A stretch of DNA of 64,000 bases from Acholeplasmataceae bacterium (GTDB lineage Bacteria; Bacillota_I; Bacilli_A; Acholeplasmatales; Acholeplasmataceae). The first letter of the stretch is position 1; each line of letters begins with the position of its first letter. A program made the translations under genes and the position numbers. The DNA lies in NCBI GenBank assembly GCA_030603805.1, contig JAUVXD010000002.1, positions 62,001-126,000 on the forward strand, written 5' to 3'. This document shows, in pieces, positions 20,701-25,942 of the stretch. The notes beneath the pieces are model-generated. The model did not search any database. It was not told the DNA's origin and saw only the letters and a program-made list of their open reading frames with translations.

Positions 20701-23700
20701 GAATGGATGTAATATTTGTAAGACCTTGAATTTCAGAAAGTACTGATGAACTATTGGGATGTCCACTGTAATAAACTTTACCATCGGTTTTCAAGTAGAT
20801 AGATGCTCGATATGTCGCAAGCATTTGAGTGACATCAGAAACATCTAATTGTAGGTATTCACTGGCTTGTTCATAATAAACACCAGGAAGTTCACCATTG
20901 TAGTTGTTCCCAATACCCCAAACTGTTCCATCTTCTCTTAAAATCAAAGTATAGCCGTTATTGTTGTGATCATAACTTTGATTTTTAACAGATTTGATGT
21001 TTGTAAAATCAAGTTGTAATTGAGTAATCTGATTTCCTCCCCAAACAGGTCTTACTCGATAGGCTTTTCCATCATGAGTTAAAAAGACTGCATCATAATA
21101 TCCAGAATTAATCTCTTTAATGTTGGAAAGTTGTGTGATCTGCTCAGGCAATGAGAATCCTTCTCTACCCCAGTGCCATACTTCTCCCGTTTGAGTTAAA
21201 CCGTAGAATCTTGGATAATCTGGACTGCCAATAGTCTGAATATCTATAAATTTAGTATTGGCTACACTTTCAGAAGTAACGGTCACTGTTAATTCTGTAT
21301 AAACACTTGTATGCTGAGCAGTCGCTCTGATTACAGCCATACCATTAGATACTGCATGAAGATAACCGTCTTCGTCAACATAAGCAACATTTGGGTTAGC
21401 AGATTGATAGACAATTGTCTTATTTGTTGCATCCGAGGGGTTGATTAAAATCGCAGTATTAATAGGATCTGACCCCACATAGGTAATAATGTATTCGTTT
21501 GTAAATTTAAGTGAAAGTACTGGTGAAACAACCTTAATGGTGATTTGATCTTTAATCAATCCATTAGGGCTTTCAACAAATACTGTAACAAATCCTGGTC
21601 GATGTGTTGTTAATCGACCTTGTTGATCTACGGTTGCAATATTGGAATCATCAACCGACCAATTAAACGAAAGTTCCGTTGTATTAAAAGGTGTCAATGT
21701 ATAAGGCAAACGATAAACTTGATTGATATTAATTTGTTCTTGAGCTACGAGTTTGATGTTTTCAAGTGGGACTGTTTGAATGACGGATAGCGAGATTGAT
21801 TTGGAGATCACTTGGTCTTTTGATCGGATAACAAGTGTTGTTTGTCCGAGTGCATGAGGTGTGACGACACCGTTTTGATCTATAGTCGCAATATTTTCAT
21901 TCATAGAATACCATTCAAGATCGTTATGATTTGCAGTTATAGGCAATAGTTCATATCTAACTTGATAGGGAAGAGATTCAAGACCTAAAGTTAAGAACGC
22001 ACTATCTAACACGATATCATTGACATAAATATCACCGGTAATCTCGATAAGATAGGATCCACTATTTGATTTATACCAAAAACCATCGGTTCTTATGGAT
22101 ACATATTGGCTAAAATTCGGATTATCGTCATCAGCAGAAAAATTCTGATATCCTAATAGATCACGATTAATCCATTGATAACCGTCAACTGCATTTGCGA
22201 ACCATAAGCCAATATTCGTTTGACCTGATATGTTTCTTCGAATAAAATCATTTTCTTTAGCCGTATTGATTACTGCGAGATGCCCTCCTAATTGACGAGC
22301 AAATCGTTGAGCATATTCATAACGACTTAATCCACTGACTTGAACATAGGTTGTTCCTGTTTCTTCATCTCTAAAAATCTTGTTTATATCGATATTGGAA
22401 TCAGAATTTCTGTAATAAACCCAGCCTTGTGACACATAAAGTTGGTCTTGGTAATAACCCATATCTCTCACAAAGTTATTGAGGAAGACGTTGTTTTCAC
22501 CTTCAAATTGAATGTTTGCGTAGTTGCTATCAAAAAGAGAACCTGTGACATATCCATCAATATAAAGACTTCCCGTTTTACCTCCAAGCTTCCAAAAGAT
22601 GGATGAATCGATTGAACTTGCTACTATTTCAGGGCGAGTCCAACTACAATAGACATTGCCTCCAGATAAAAATCTAAACATCATTATGTCTTGGTTTTGT
22701 GTAAAGTAACTATTTGAAATGGTCGATACGTTGATTTTAGGATTTTGAACTTCTGTGTAGTTCATGTAAATCTGACCACTATTCTGTCTAAAAATCTTGA
22801 CCTCAAAATTGTCAAATAAGCCACTTGGGTATATCTTTACTGGATTTTCTGCTGTTCCGTTTAAGAATAATCTGCCATCAACCCTCAAATATGCAATCGG
22901 TGTTTCTGCATATGGATCTTCAGGTTTTGTACTCCAAAATTGAATATTTGTTCCTTCTTCGACGGTTACAGTGACACCCTCAGCGATTCGAGTTGCATTA
23001 GCAATGATGTAAAATTTATCATTGGTGAGCACCATATCTTCGGTAATCATGTTGGGTAATTCGACACCATTTCTGACATTAATGGTAAAAAACATTCTTG
23101 GATCAATTCCAAACTCATAGATTGTTTCGTCTTGATCATCTAAGCCATTTTTAGCAGTAACAACGACATTAATATTGATTGTATAGTCATTTGGAGTATT
23201 TGGAGAGACGCGCATGATGAAAGGCTGATCAACGCTAGTCACCATCCCTCCTTCGTTATAGACAAAACCATTATCTGCAGTGCTAAAAGAACCGACTTTG
23301 CCATAGTTTACAGTATCATTGATAAAGGTGACGTAGGGATCATCTACACCACCAGGTCCGGTTGTGTTGAGTTTGACCTCTACATTTTTTGCTTGTCCCC
23401 AATGGTTTCTAATGTATAACCCGAAGTAAATGAGTTCCCCAGAATCAATCACGCCATTTCCATTATTACTTGAATCGATTGTTTCTGAATCGAAAACAAA
23501 GTAATCATAAAAAGTGATGTTGGGTTTAGGTGTTTGGGTGAGTGCATTGATTGCACTTACTTGGTAATAATAATCCCAACCTAATCGATAAGCAAATTTA
23601 TAATAATCTGGGATGTGTATTGGCTGAGTAGCTGTGCCAATGAGTTGTCCCATAATAAATCTTGAGTTGTGATGTTCTTCAGTAAATTTTGAACGTAGAA

Positions 23701-25000
23701 GAGCAGCAATACCTGAAACAATAGGTGCTGCCATTGATGTACCTGACCATTTTGCATATCTATTATTTGGTAATGTTGACATAATGAATGTACCAGGTGC
23801 AGTAATCGAATATTCGTGAGCATCTTCTGGCCAATAGTCGAAGTTAGAAAAACCTGCTAATGTGTTGCCACTAGATGCCATAACGCCAACAACCCATGGA
23901 TAAGCAGCAGGATACATGTTTCTACCTACTTGATGAGGTCTATTGATATATGCATCATTTCCAGCAGCAGCAATTAAGACAGCTCTGGAAAATGCAATTG
24001 CAAGCGCATCTTCAACCGCATTTGATTTCGCATAACCACCAAAACTCATGTTGATAACATCTGCACCATTTTGATAAGCATAGGCAACAGCTTCAGCAAT
24101 ATCTGATGCTAAAAAAATGCCCGATGATGCACTCGCTTTAATCGCCATAATTCGGACATTGTCCGCAACACCACGAATACCAACACCATTGCCACCGCGA
24201 CCAGCGATAATACCGGCAACATGTGTGCCATGACCGTGGTCATCCATAGGATTTCCAGTATGGAACCATGTGTTACTTACTGTACTTGCACCATAGATGT
24301 CATCGACAAATCCATTACCATCATCATCAATACCATTACCTGGTATCTCGGCAGTGTTGACCCACATATTTGGTGCTAAATCTTGATGTGTATAATCAAC
24401 GCCGGTATCAATTACAGCAACAACAACATCTCTTGAACCCCCACCATTAATGCCAAGTGATTCAAGATGTGCTCGAGCTTCATTGATTGCGACTGAGTTT
24501 AAATAATACTGTTCGGAAACTAAAGGATCTTCAACAATTTCAGGATTACCTTCGCTCGTTGTAAAATACATATAGTTGGGTTCAGCTGAAATGACTTGAG
24601 GTATTCCGCCTAGGTTAGCTAAAACATCGATGACGGAAAGTTCTTTATCGATGTAAGCACGAATCCATTGTGGTTGAGGTTTCCCGTTTGATAGATGCGC
24701 AACGCCAATGGATTGATTGACCTGTCCGAGTTTAACATAATTGACAATCCCAGCATCTTTGAGTTTTTGATCAAGTAAGTTTTGCTCTGATTTGCCAAAT
24801 GCAAGTGTCATTGTAGTATCTAGTTGATACTTAATTAAAACTTGCCCTTTTTCGTATTCCCCCTCAATTTTTAAGAACCTGTCATTTGTTTCTTGATGAC
24901 TTACCAATTGATTGGTAGCTGGTGTTTCAAAATGAATCGAAATCATCAGATAAACAAGCAAAAAAAGAATCAAACTAATGATTGTTTTTTTATTACACAT
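8756..25000 (-). CDS. Giant secreted multidomain protein: subtilisin-like protease, C-type lectin-like, RCC1/Ig repeats, cohesin and dockerins
   Basis: One uninterrupted 5,414-residue frame. Order of parts: signal or anchor helix 5-22; propeptide-like region ~48-150; S8 serine protease ~165-490 with complete triad Asp198 (VIDTG), His257 (HGHGTH), Ser422 (SGTSMAAP) and oxyanion Asn348; beta-rich linker with a calcium-like DSSNNGNGVIDSGE; beta-helix-like region ~650-860; C-type lectin-like domain ~876-985 (YEYAQRFARQLGGHLAVIN ... GYQWINRD); Big_2 domains ~990-1245. Five ~684-residue modules follow (see repeat entry), then FN3 ~4660-4750, IPT/TIG ~4854-4940, cohesin ~4941-5071, regulatory-like domain plus dockerin ~5072-5182, a second cohesin-like domain ~5234-5348 and a terminal dockerin ~5354-5414. 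The SD is GGGAGG. There is no sortase motif or C-terminal membrane helix. Probable role: surface protease/adhesin; targets are unknown. First gene of the surface operon. Confidence 0.93.
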   Translation of the reverse strand: MCNKKTIISLILFLLVYLMISIHFETPATNQLVSHQETNDRFLKIEGEYEKGQVLIKYQLDTTMTLAFGKSEQNLLDQKLKDAGIVNYVKLGQVNQSIGVAHLSNGKPQPQWIRAYIDKELSVIDVLANLGGIPQVISAEPNYMYFTTSEGNPEIVEDPLVSEQYYLNSVAINEARAHLESLGINGGGSRDVVVAVIDTGVDYTHQDLAPNMWVNTAEIPGNGIDDDGNGFVDDIYGASTVSNTWFHTGNPMDDHGHGTHVAGIIAGRGGNGVGIRGVADNVRIMAIKASASSGIFLASDIAEAVAYAYQNGADVINMSFGGYAKSNAVEDALAIAFSRAVLIAAAGNDAYINRPHQVGRNMYPAAYPWVVGVMASSGNTLAGFSNFDYWPEDAHEYSITAPGTFIMSTLPNNRYAKWSGTSMAAPIVSGIAALLRSKFTEEHHNSRFIMGQLIGTATQPIHIPDYYKFAYRLGWDYYYQVSAINALTQTPKPNITFYDYFVFDSETIDSSNNGNGVIDSGELIYFGLYIRNHWGQAKNVEVKLNTTGPGGVDDPYVTFINDTVNYGKVGSFSTADNGFVYNEGGMVTSVDQPFIMRVSPNTPNDYTININVVVTAKNGLDDQDETIYEFGIDPRMFFTINVRNGVELPNMITEDMVLTNDKFYIIANATRIAEGVTVTVEEGTNIQFWSTKPEDPYAETPIAYLRVDGRLFLNGTAENPVKIYPSGLFDNFEVKIFRQNSGQIYMNYTEVQNPKINVSTISNSYFTQNQDIMMFRFLSGGNVYCSWTRPEIVASSIDSSIFWKLGGKTGSLYIDGYVTGSLFDSNYANIQFEGENNVFLNNFVRDMGYYQDQLYVSQGWVYYRNSDSNIDINKIFRDEETGTTYVQVSGLSRYEYAQRFARQLGGHLAVINTAKENDFIRRNISGQTNIGLWFANAVDGYQWINRDLLGYQNFSADDDNPNFSQYVSIRTDGFWYKSNSGSYLIEITGDIYVNDIVLDSAFLTLGLESLPYQVRYELLPITANHNDLEWYSMNENIATIDQNGVVTPHALGQTTLVIRSKDQVISKSISLSVIQTVPLENIKLVAQEQININQVYRLPYTLTPFNTTELSFNWSVDDSNIATVDQQGRLTTHRPGFVTVFVESPNGLIKDQITIKVVSPVLSLKFTNEYIITYVGSDPINTAILINPSDATNKTIVYQSANPNVAYVDEDGYLHAVSNGMAVIRATAQHTSVYTELTVTVTSESVANTKFIDIQTIGSPDYPRFYGLTQTGEVWHWGREGFSLPEQITQLSNIKEINSGYYDAVFLTHDGKAYRVRPVWGGNQITQLQLDFTNIKSVKNQSYDHNNNGYTLILREDGTVWGIGNNYNGELPGVYYEQASEYLQLDVSDVTQMLATYRASIYLKTDGKVYYSGHPNSSSVLSEIQGLTNITSIHRSETWDFGYTRVIATDIYHNQYHIDFSDSFPHVYKQNFQGINEPIIQYRFTGNHYVALGESGKVYTMGWNGYGQLGLGHTSSTYGNFQTVNLSNIQKIYATYYNTFALTNDGRIYVWGYNANYQVGDLTTINRLRPTQPLIGFTKDVQGPQITTHNLTQSFDINQDLIISFDEAIKAHTSIMSVRLIDENNNPVSIQRRVVLNQLIIDPVTPLVYGKSYSLIIAHQAVVDYFNNVNSYQMINFKTEEGITLNRTQYKLDINEGTTAITYDVNPKWTDPLVFTSNNLDVVEVDAFGIMTPKAIGTTTITIRNTQSTYEWIIAVEVIERIHITSLDITSQDVIMNAGSTQRVIIQVLPINYNEDVLWSSSDAAIASVDEFGFVKGLKNGTVTITATSLLGTYSDSIQVTVVEPVTEVKQMKLHEVVELSQGTIQVQAIVLPETATNKTLIWESANPNIASVDSNGLVTLHQAGEVIIRARAEHTTLFHDMYLVITELDLAAIKFVDVKTTHYGDALRTYALDDQGNVWHWGHAAEKYATKLNISNVVQMESSYHYAYFLTASGDLYRSYVYNNDQISTYNTGITNIKQFSMTDYGYDYFIILKEDGTVWGRGSNYNGELYGLTGNQINQFTQLPGLINIKQVVSLYGFNAFLTEDGRVLYSGQNMIGEISNLGHIVEIKRYSNDYDSGIQLIVKDNMNKYYTVNLYNADGTASSELESFQNVEGTVVSMEQNNSHTLVLNHLGHVYAKGNNYYGQLGLGTTSSNYVSAYGKVNLENVVKIFVHRNNSYAITTTGDLYIWGMNGYFSQVGNLTFKDEPTPQKLMIGYKRDTLNPQILSINPTHQSQNVSINQSIVIRFNEKIKSNNIANIRLYNSLNQQVSIETQLKINELIVKPVTALKYGEKYRLDVPAYTIVDHVNLPNEWFEVGFETESGIILDRTNFKIDIHDEPVEITYVVNEKWNEDIVFTSSNEGVATVNQQGVVTPQGLGLTEITIQNPSGSYKWKVYVEVVHRIPVTDISFADEQIFINTQTTRRLIPTITPIDYNEDIVWSSSDSSVASVDEFGFVTGHKDGTVTITAATVTGMVSHSLNVTVIEPVTHISVLEEFIVFNLNDDPIQVPVIIGPEGATNKNVIWETASPNIAYVDTQGYLHAVSKGTAIIRGTAEHTHLFVEIIVTITDEISHTTKFVDIQAMGYSSEVRIYALTDEGHVWYWGNGNAFLPQRIPNISNVKHISMSTHRGWFLTHDGKVYEVSMNGASNNIYLLNTGIDNITTVSTNSYNYPIDLIVKDDGTVWGRGYNYHGQLGEGLFTYTNNFIQLEGVLGMKSALALGHSSVMLGQDGKVYYLGGSANKKQLTQIQGLSNIVEIKRGGLDWDGHFNFVAQDSLGRFYRVDMNSSTPSPTMFTVLNQSELKDYAEQSGYFQLALTKEGKLYARGSNDYGQLGLGHTSYQSTYQKVDIDHVSKVFAFGQNALVITENGDIYIWGRNSSQQIGDLSSEHRLTPFKSMIGLSVDEEKPYIESQYPVHNQLHIPVDATIMIDFNEGVRAYQNYASIQLLDQNNRQVSIVKQLKLDKLYITPVTPLRFGENYTLILPAQSVMDYFMNTNNQSTLNFTTEQGVIFNRTQYRMDIHDEPLQLDYSVNAKWNQDLIFVSSNESVATVDEFGIITPISIGNTEIQVSSADGRYLWQLMVTVIERISITDLNITEESMTISKGVSQRINLMVTPSNYNEDILWTSSDPTVATIDEFGFVRGLKNGVVTVTATSRSGLYSDTILVTVIEPVTHVYFNDPEMVIYKNSDSKQLQVIILPETATNKEVEFISASPEIASITKEGLLTPVNTGIAVIRAMVKYSNLYADIIVTVTDVDVDSIKFIDVKTLGYGDYVRTYALTQTGDVWYWGRGTQTPKLMTNLNNIVRMDFSIHSGLMQKATGEVYRVTATTQNNNIEQIAAGITNITHISLQDYSVPHSLLVRSDGTVWGEGNNDFGQLAGIPFTSVNGYVQLEGLANIKQAIALYESSVYLTNGGRLYYSGNPNQKSGATLIPDLQDIVSIATYESYHSNQRMVIAKDSIGRYFKVSLAGNSIEVTSIDATLFGEAIIDYTETEDSHKLALTESGKVFAMGYNYHGQLGNNTRTNSYYNYVDTGLRNISKIMNARYNSYAITNEGKIYMWGFNSNNNLGNSRLPYYVIKPANILIGSTQPTHQPYITSVTSENGGEIKIDGQIVIDFSEAVQVQYNYANLKLYDGSGNQVSIQKMHVFDKIYIQSMTPLLYGHTYTLSIPHTTVTNYFGYANNGDTYTFTTEKGVDFTRTNYRIDINDEPVQVAYNLHPDWNTPLLFESLNTNVITVNAQGIVTPVGMGVATLKVYTEDLKYVWLINFEVIHRIYITSMDIQESSMVIQKDQTERIRILVSPSNYNEDIIWTSSDPSVATVDEYGFVKGKMNGATIITATSLSGQYSDSVSVQVIEPVTSIVYDQYMVMMTVEDQPLQIDVEVLPVTATNKNIIWRSSNNNVAYFDGNGKLVPVNIGTIIIRAQAEHSTVYKDIIVSITESAMAQPTIIDVTSLYYNNKTAVFALQSDGSVWTWGQGALGRGIWEDDVTTPRKLEISGVKSMHSNNSETWVRRVSFIKQDGTVWSIGSYYSAGNGSWESQTFTKANYLNNIIDVSLGYHHTLALKDDGTVWSWGHNGSYQLGDGTNQDRSMPIQVNGIENAKQILANNNSSYVLTENGTLYAFGYNNTYSTPKVVNLPGSMRIKQLIQRPNDDSIFWLTENNEVYSYHITSTAPYRYFQQITNSHVVSEMYFGNGYQVFKTIEGKHYAFGNNQLGQLGNGQNFINNGEANPSLIALNSISKIKVGYNNAIAITSEGKLNIWGDNASGQLADFSKVNNFTPREVYFGAESDSIAPTRVSTVPSWNQTDVSLDTQIRIKFNEAIRQSINFSTIYLLDANDHIVSTQKTIDWDTLILTPTNPLQPNMSYRVQMEHNAVTDFFSNPASDYTYYFLTESISEGQNTEIPTRHYWTQSEIQAYFQTYVLEGHNSTFYNNAILNNLYDLDVRNWLRFFTNEGDQTYVFSNNYWGTSDPDLVGKQVVDFNDYQQYAHIKVTPFLTEGNAMMYPFITKVNISNDSESNMRIVGAETITVTISFNRSMDMNVPLKVFFGPDYPFTDYEVQGQWIDQKTWQGTYTITPLTGDGKQYFRIRDAVAADNPFLWMGDDDGRFMFEIRSFGAEAMNLQATGGEGSIELSWMQDEFDTLAGYNIYRSADLNGTYEKINSVLITTETNSYIDYNVLPGQPYFYKFTIVKTDLTESKFSNIAFAAAYDIIPPQLFHTPIFTANVGQEIQIFATAIDNIGIKSAKLFYRNISEDTYKEVEMILGTNNRYTGKIPASHAQIPGIAYYIEVSDGRSSVAHGSAATPNIVDIKDNPTVVTISPNKGIYQGNSSVVISGINFKPGAKVYFSHLEGLNVVVEDENTIKVKTPAFSPGRVNVKVVNPDGSSHTLYNAFEYYNDDVRIVISNGTVSKGSEFQIPVRVENAQGLVAMDLTIGYDATVLTFVSATKSALTGRFNLAMNSNQTNKVLISMASDTSISGSGDILMLKFQAKTAIAATSTQITIDSVNINSINDGIGIQNGTITFSTVYSFSGTVFYYFNNNVVPGVKVELRSPLALYSATTPMDGTFSFSGIVSDDYELKAFKENQLDAITAYDASLILQHAVQLTSLTNNQKIAADVNSDGAINSMDASMILQYVAGMRTIPFEGTSSAWKFVYPQASYPGLNRNYSSQSIQAILIGDVSGNYSTTSAQNQSTQGVIKAGQMRSHETGLTVPVSLDYFKYDLYSFETTIEIEQGVSVGEIRLSSELQNAYYIVNKNQAGYIRIAVASATPLNLQNPILEIDLITTQQLDKVSVRFTQTLFNEFSQIAQLQNIYRYQLNFDFNQDGIVNDQDILIFIKHYNKTYLYEDISFFDINRDGVVDIYDVIAARNHR
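11690..21258 (-). repeat. Five tandem ~2.05-kb coding repeats (RCC1 propeller + Ig-like module)
   Basis: Within the giant gene, near-equally spaced anchors (KFIDIQT, KFVDVKT, KFVDIQA, KFIDVKT, TIIDVTS) start modules at about 21258, 19205, 17150, 15095 and 13045. The period is ~2,050-2,055 bp or ~684 residues. Each module has an RCC1-type propeller (~370 residues; GxxxxGQLGLG-type blades such as GNNYYGQLGLG), an SbsA/Big_5-like Ig domain (IxxNEAI...PVTPLxxGxxY), then three Big_2-type Ig domains with the recurring NYNEDxxWSSSDxxxASVDEFGFV. The fifth stops after its Big_5 domain. Copies differ at many positions, so the array is old rather than freshly amplified. Confidence 0.88.
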
Positions 25001-25072
25001 ACATTATTTCCTCCCTAATGATTTAATGTATAATGATTTTGCTTTAACATACATTATTACTAATATGTATGT
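24997..25072 (-). promoter_or_regulatory. Repeated 12-mer and palindrome upstream of the giant surface gene
   Basis: ACATACATTATT occurs at 24997-25008 (over the start codon) and exactly 50 nt away at 25047-25058. The second copy is the left arm of a palindrome with perfect outer arms ACATACAT (25047-25054) and ATGTATGT (25065-25072). This looks like an operator or a 5' UTR hairpin; its binding protein is unknown. The rest of the 281-nt gap 25001-25281 is AT-rich with no gene seen. Confidence 0.45.
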
Positions 25073-25239
25073 ATTCGTCATGTTATATTGTTTATAATTA
25101 TATCATTTGTTATTTTGTTTGTGATTCATCTCATGTCAAATAAGATGCATTCTTTTTATAAAAAACGAGATTGAAATTGTTTTGAAATGAATTAGAATAA
25201 GATTAGAAATCTATACTTATTTTTGTACTATTTTTTTGA

Positions 25240-25255
25240 TAATCTTGTGTATAAT
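25240..25255 (+). promoter_or_regulatory. Extended -10 promoter for the 25282 gene
   Basis: TGTGTATAAT: a perfect TATAAT at 25250-25255 with an upstream TGTG. No good -35 is seen at 16-18 nt, as expected of an extended -10 promoter. The start codon follows 27 nt downstream. Confidence 0.55.
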
Positions 25256-25281
25256 AAGGATAATGAAGGCTAGGTGATACG

Positions 25282-25878
25282 ATGCAGAAAAGCAAGCTTA
25301 TAAAGCAACAAAAAAAGGCGAATGATTACATTCGCTTATTAGGTTGGATATTGGTTATTATTGTTCCAACCATTCTCATTATAAATACGTATATTTCGAC
25401 ATATCGTGAGTCTCTGAAAGTCACTTTTGATATTGAGGTAACTCCCAATAGTATCTATGTTGAAGATTTTATTCTATCCAATGAATTACAAACTATTGAT
25501 CTTGTTGTCGACTGGATTGAATTTAAAAGGCCAAATCAAAGTAACAGTGGGGAGTTATCTGATGGGTCTTATACATTTCATATTTCTTATACAGTGAAGC
25601 CTGGCATTTCAGTCTCACAAGTGATGGTAACCCCCGTTTTGCAAACAAAGTGGGCTTCTATTAGAGAAGTGGGTGCATCTCAACTGATTGGAAGTTCTGC
25701 CGTAAAATATAAAATTGATTTTAATCATTTATTGCCTCAGCGTCCTTTATATTTTATTAAGGTTGATGAGCCTATACTTTATTTAAAGATTTCACTGATT
25801 CAGCAAATTGGATCCAATCAGATTCCACATACTTATTATGTTATATATGATTTGACTCATCAGTATCCTTCTAATTAA
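25282..25878 (+). CDS. Small membrane-anchored protein of unknown function
   Basis: 198 residues. A strongly basic N-terminus (KSKLIKQQKKAND) is followed by one transmembrane helix (~20-38). A ~155-residue, beta-strand-rich domain with no cysteines then follows on the outside if the positive-inside rule holds. I do not recognise a family. The ATG at 25282 follows AGGTGATACG, the close-spaced SD form used by several genes in this window. It is transcribed divergently from the giant surface gene across a 281-nt gap and converges on the CvpA-like giant, so it stands alone between two huge surface-protein genes. A role in that surface system is only suggested by position. Confidence 0.7.
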   Translation: MQKSKLIKQQKKANDYIRLLGWILVIIVPTILIINTYISTYRESLKVTFDIEVTPNSIYVEDFILSNELQTIDLVVDWIEFKRPNQSNSGELSDGSYTFHISYTVKPGISVSQVMVTPVLQTKWASIREVGASQLIGSSAVKYKIDFNHLLPQRPLYFIKVDEPILYLKISLIQQIGSNQIPHTYYVIYDLTHQYPSN

Positions 25879-25904
25879 TCCTTTAAGTTTTAACTTGTTT
25901 AAAT

Positions 25905-25937
25905 GAAAAGCCACCCGATTACTCGAGTGGCTTTTTC
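25905..25937. terminator. Bidirectional terminator
   Basis: GAAAAGCCAC...GTGGCTTTTTC hairpin with an inner CGA/TCG extension after one C·A mismatch and a short loop. A-run and T-run flanks let it serve both the 25282 gene and the convergent CvpA-like gene ending at 25943. Confidence 0.88.
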
Positions 25938-25942
25938 ATGTT

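Noticed and set aside
7694-25000. LPXTG/sortase anchoring of the surface proteins
   Set aside because: No LPXTG-type motif followed by a hydrophobic segment and basic tail was found at any C-terminus; anchors seen are a lipobox and transmembrane helices.
24997-25281. Small gene or ncRNA in the gap before the giant surface gene
   Set aside because: AT-rich with stops in all frames and no strong hairpin plus T-run; only promoter-like and operator-like elements are supportable.
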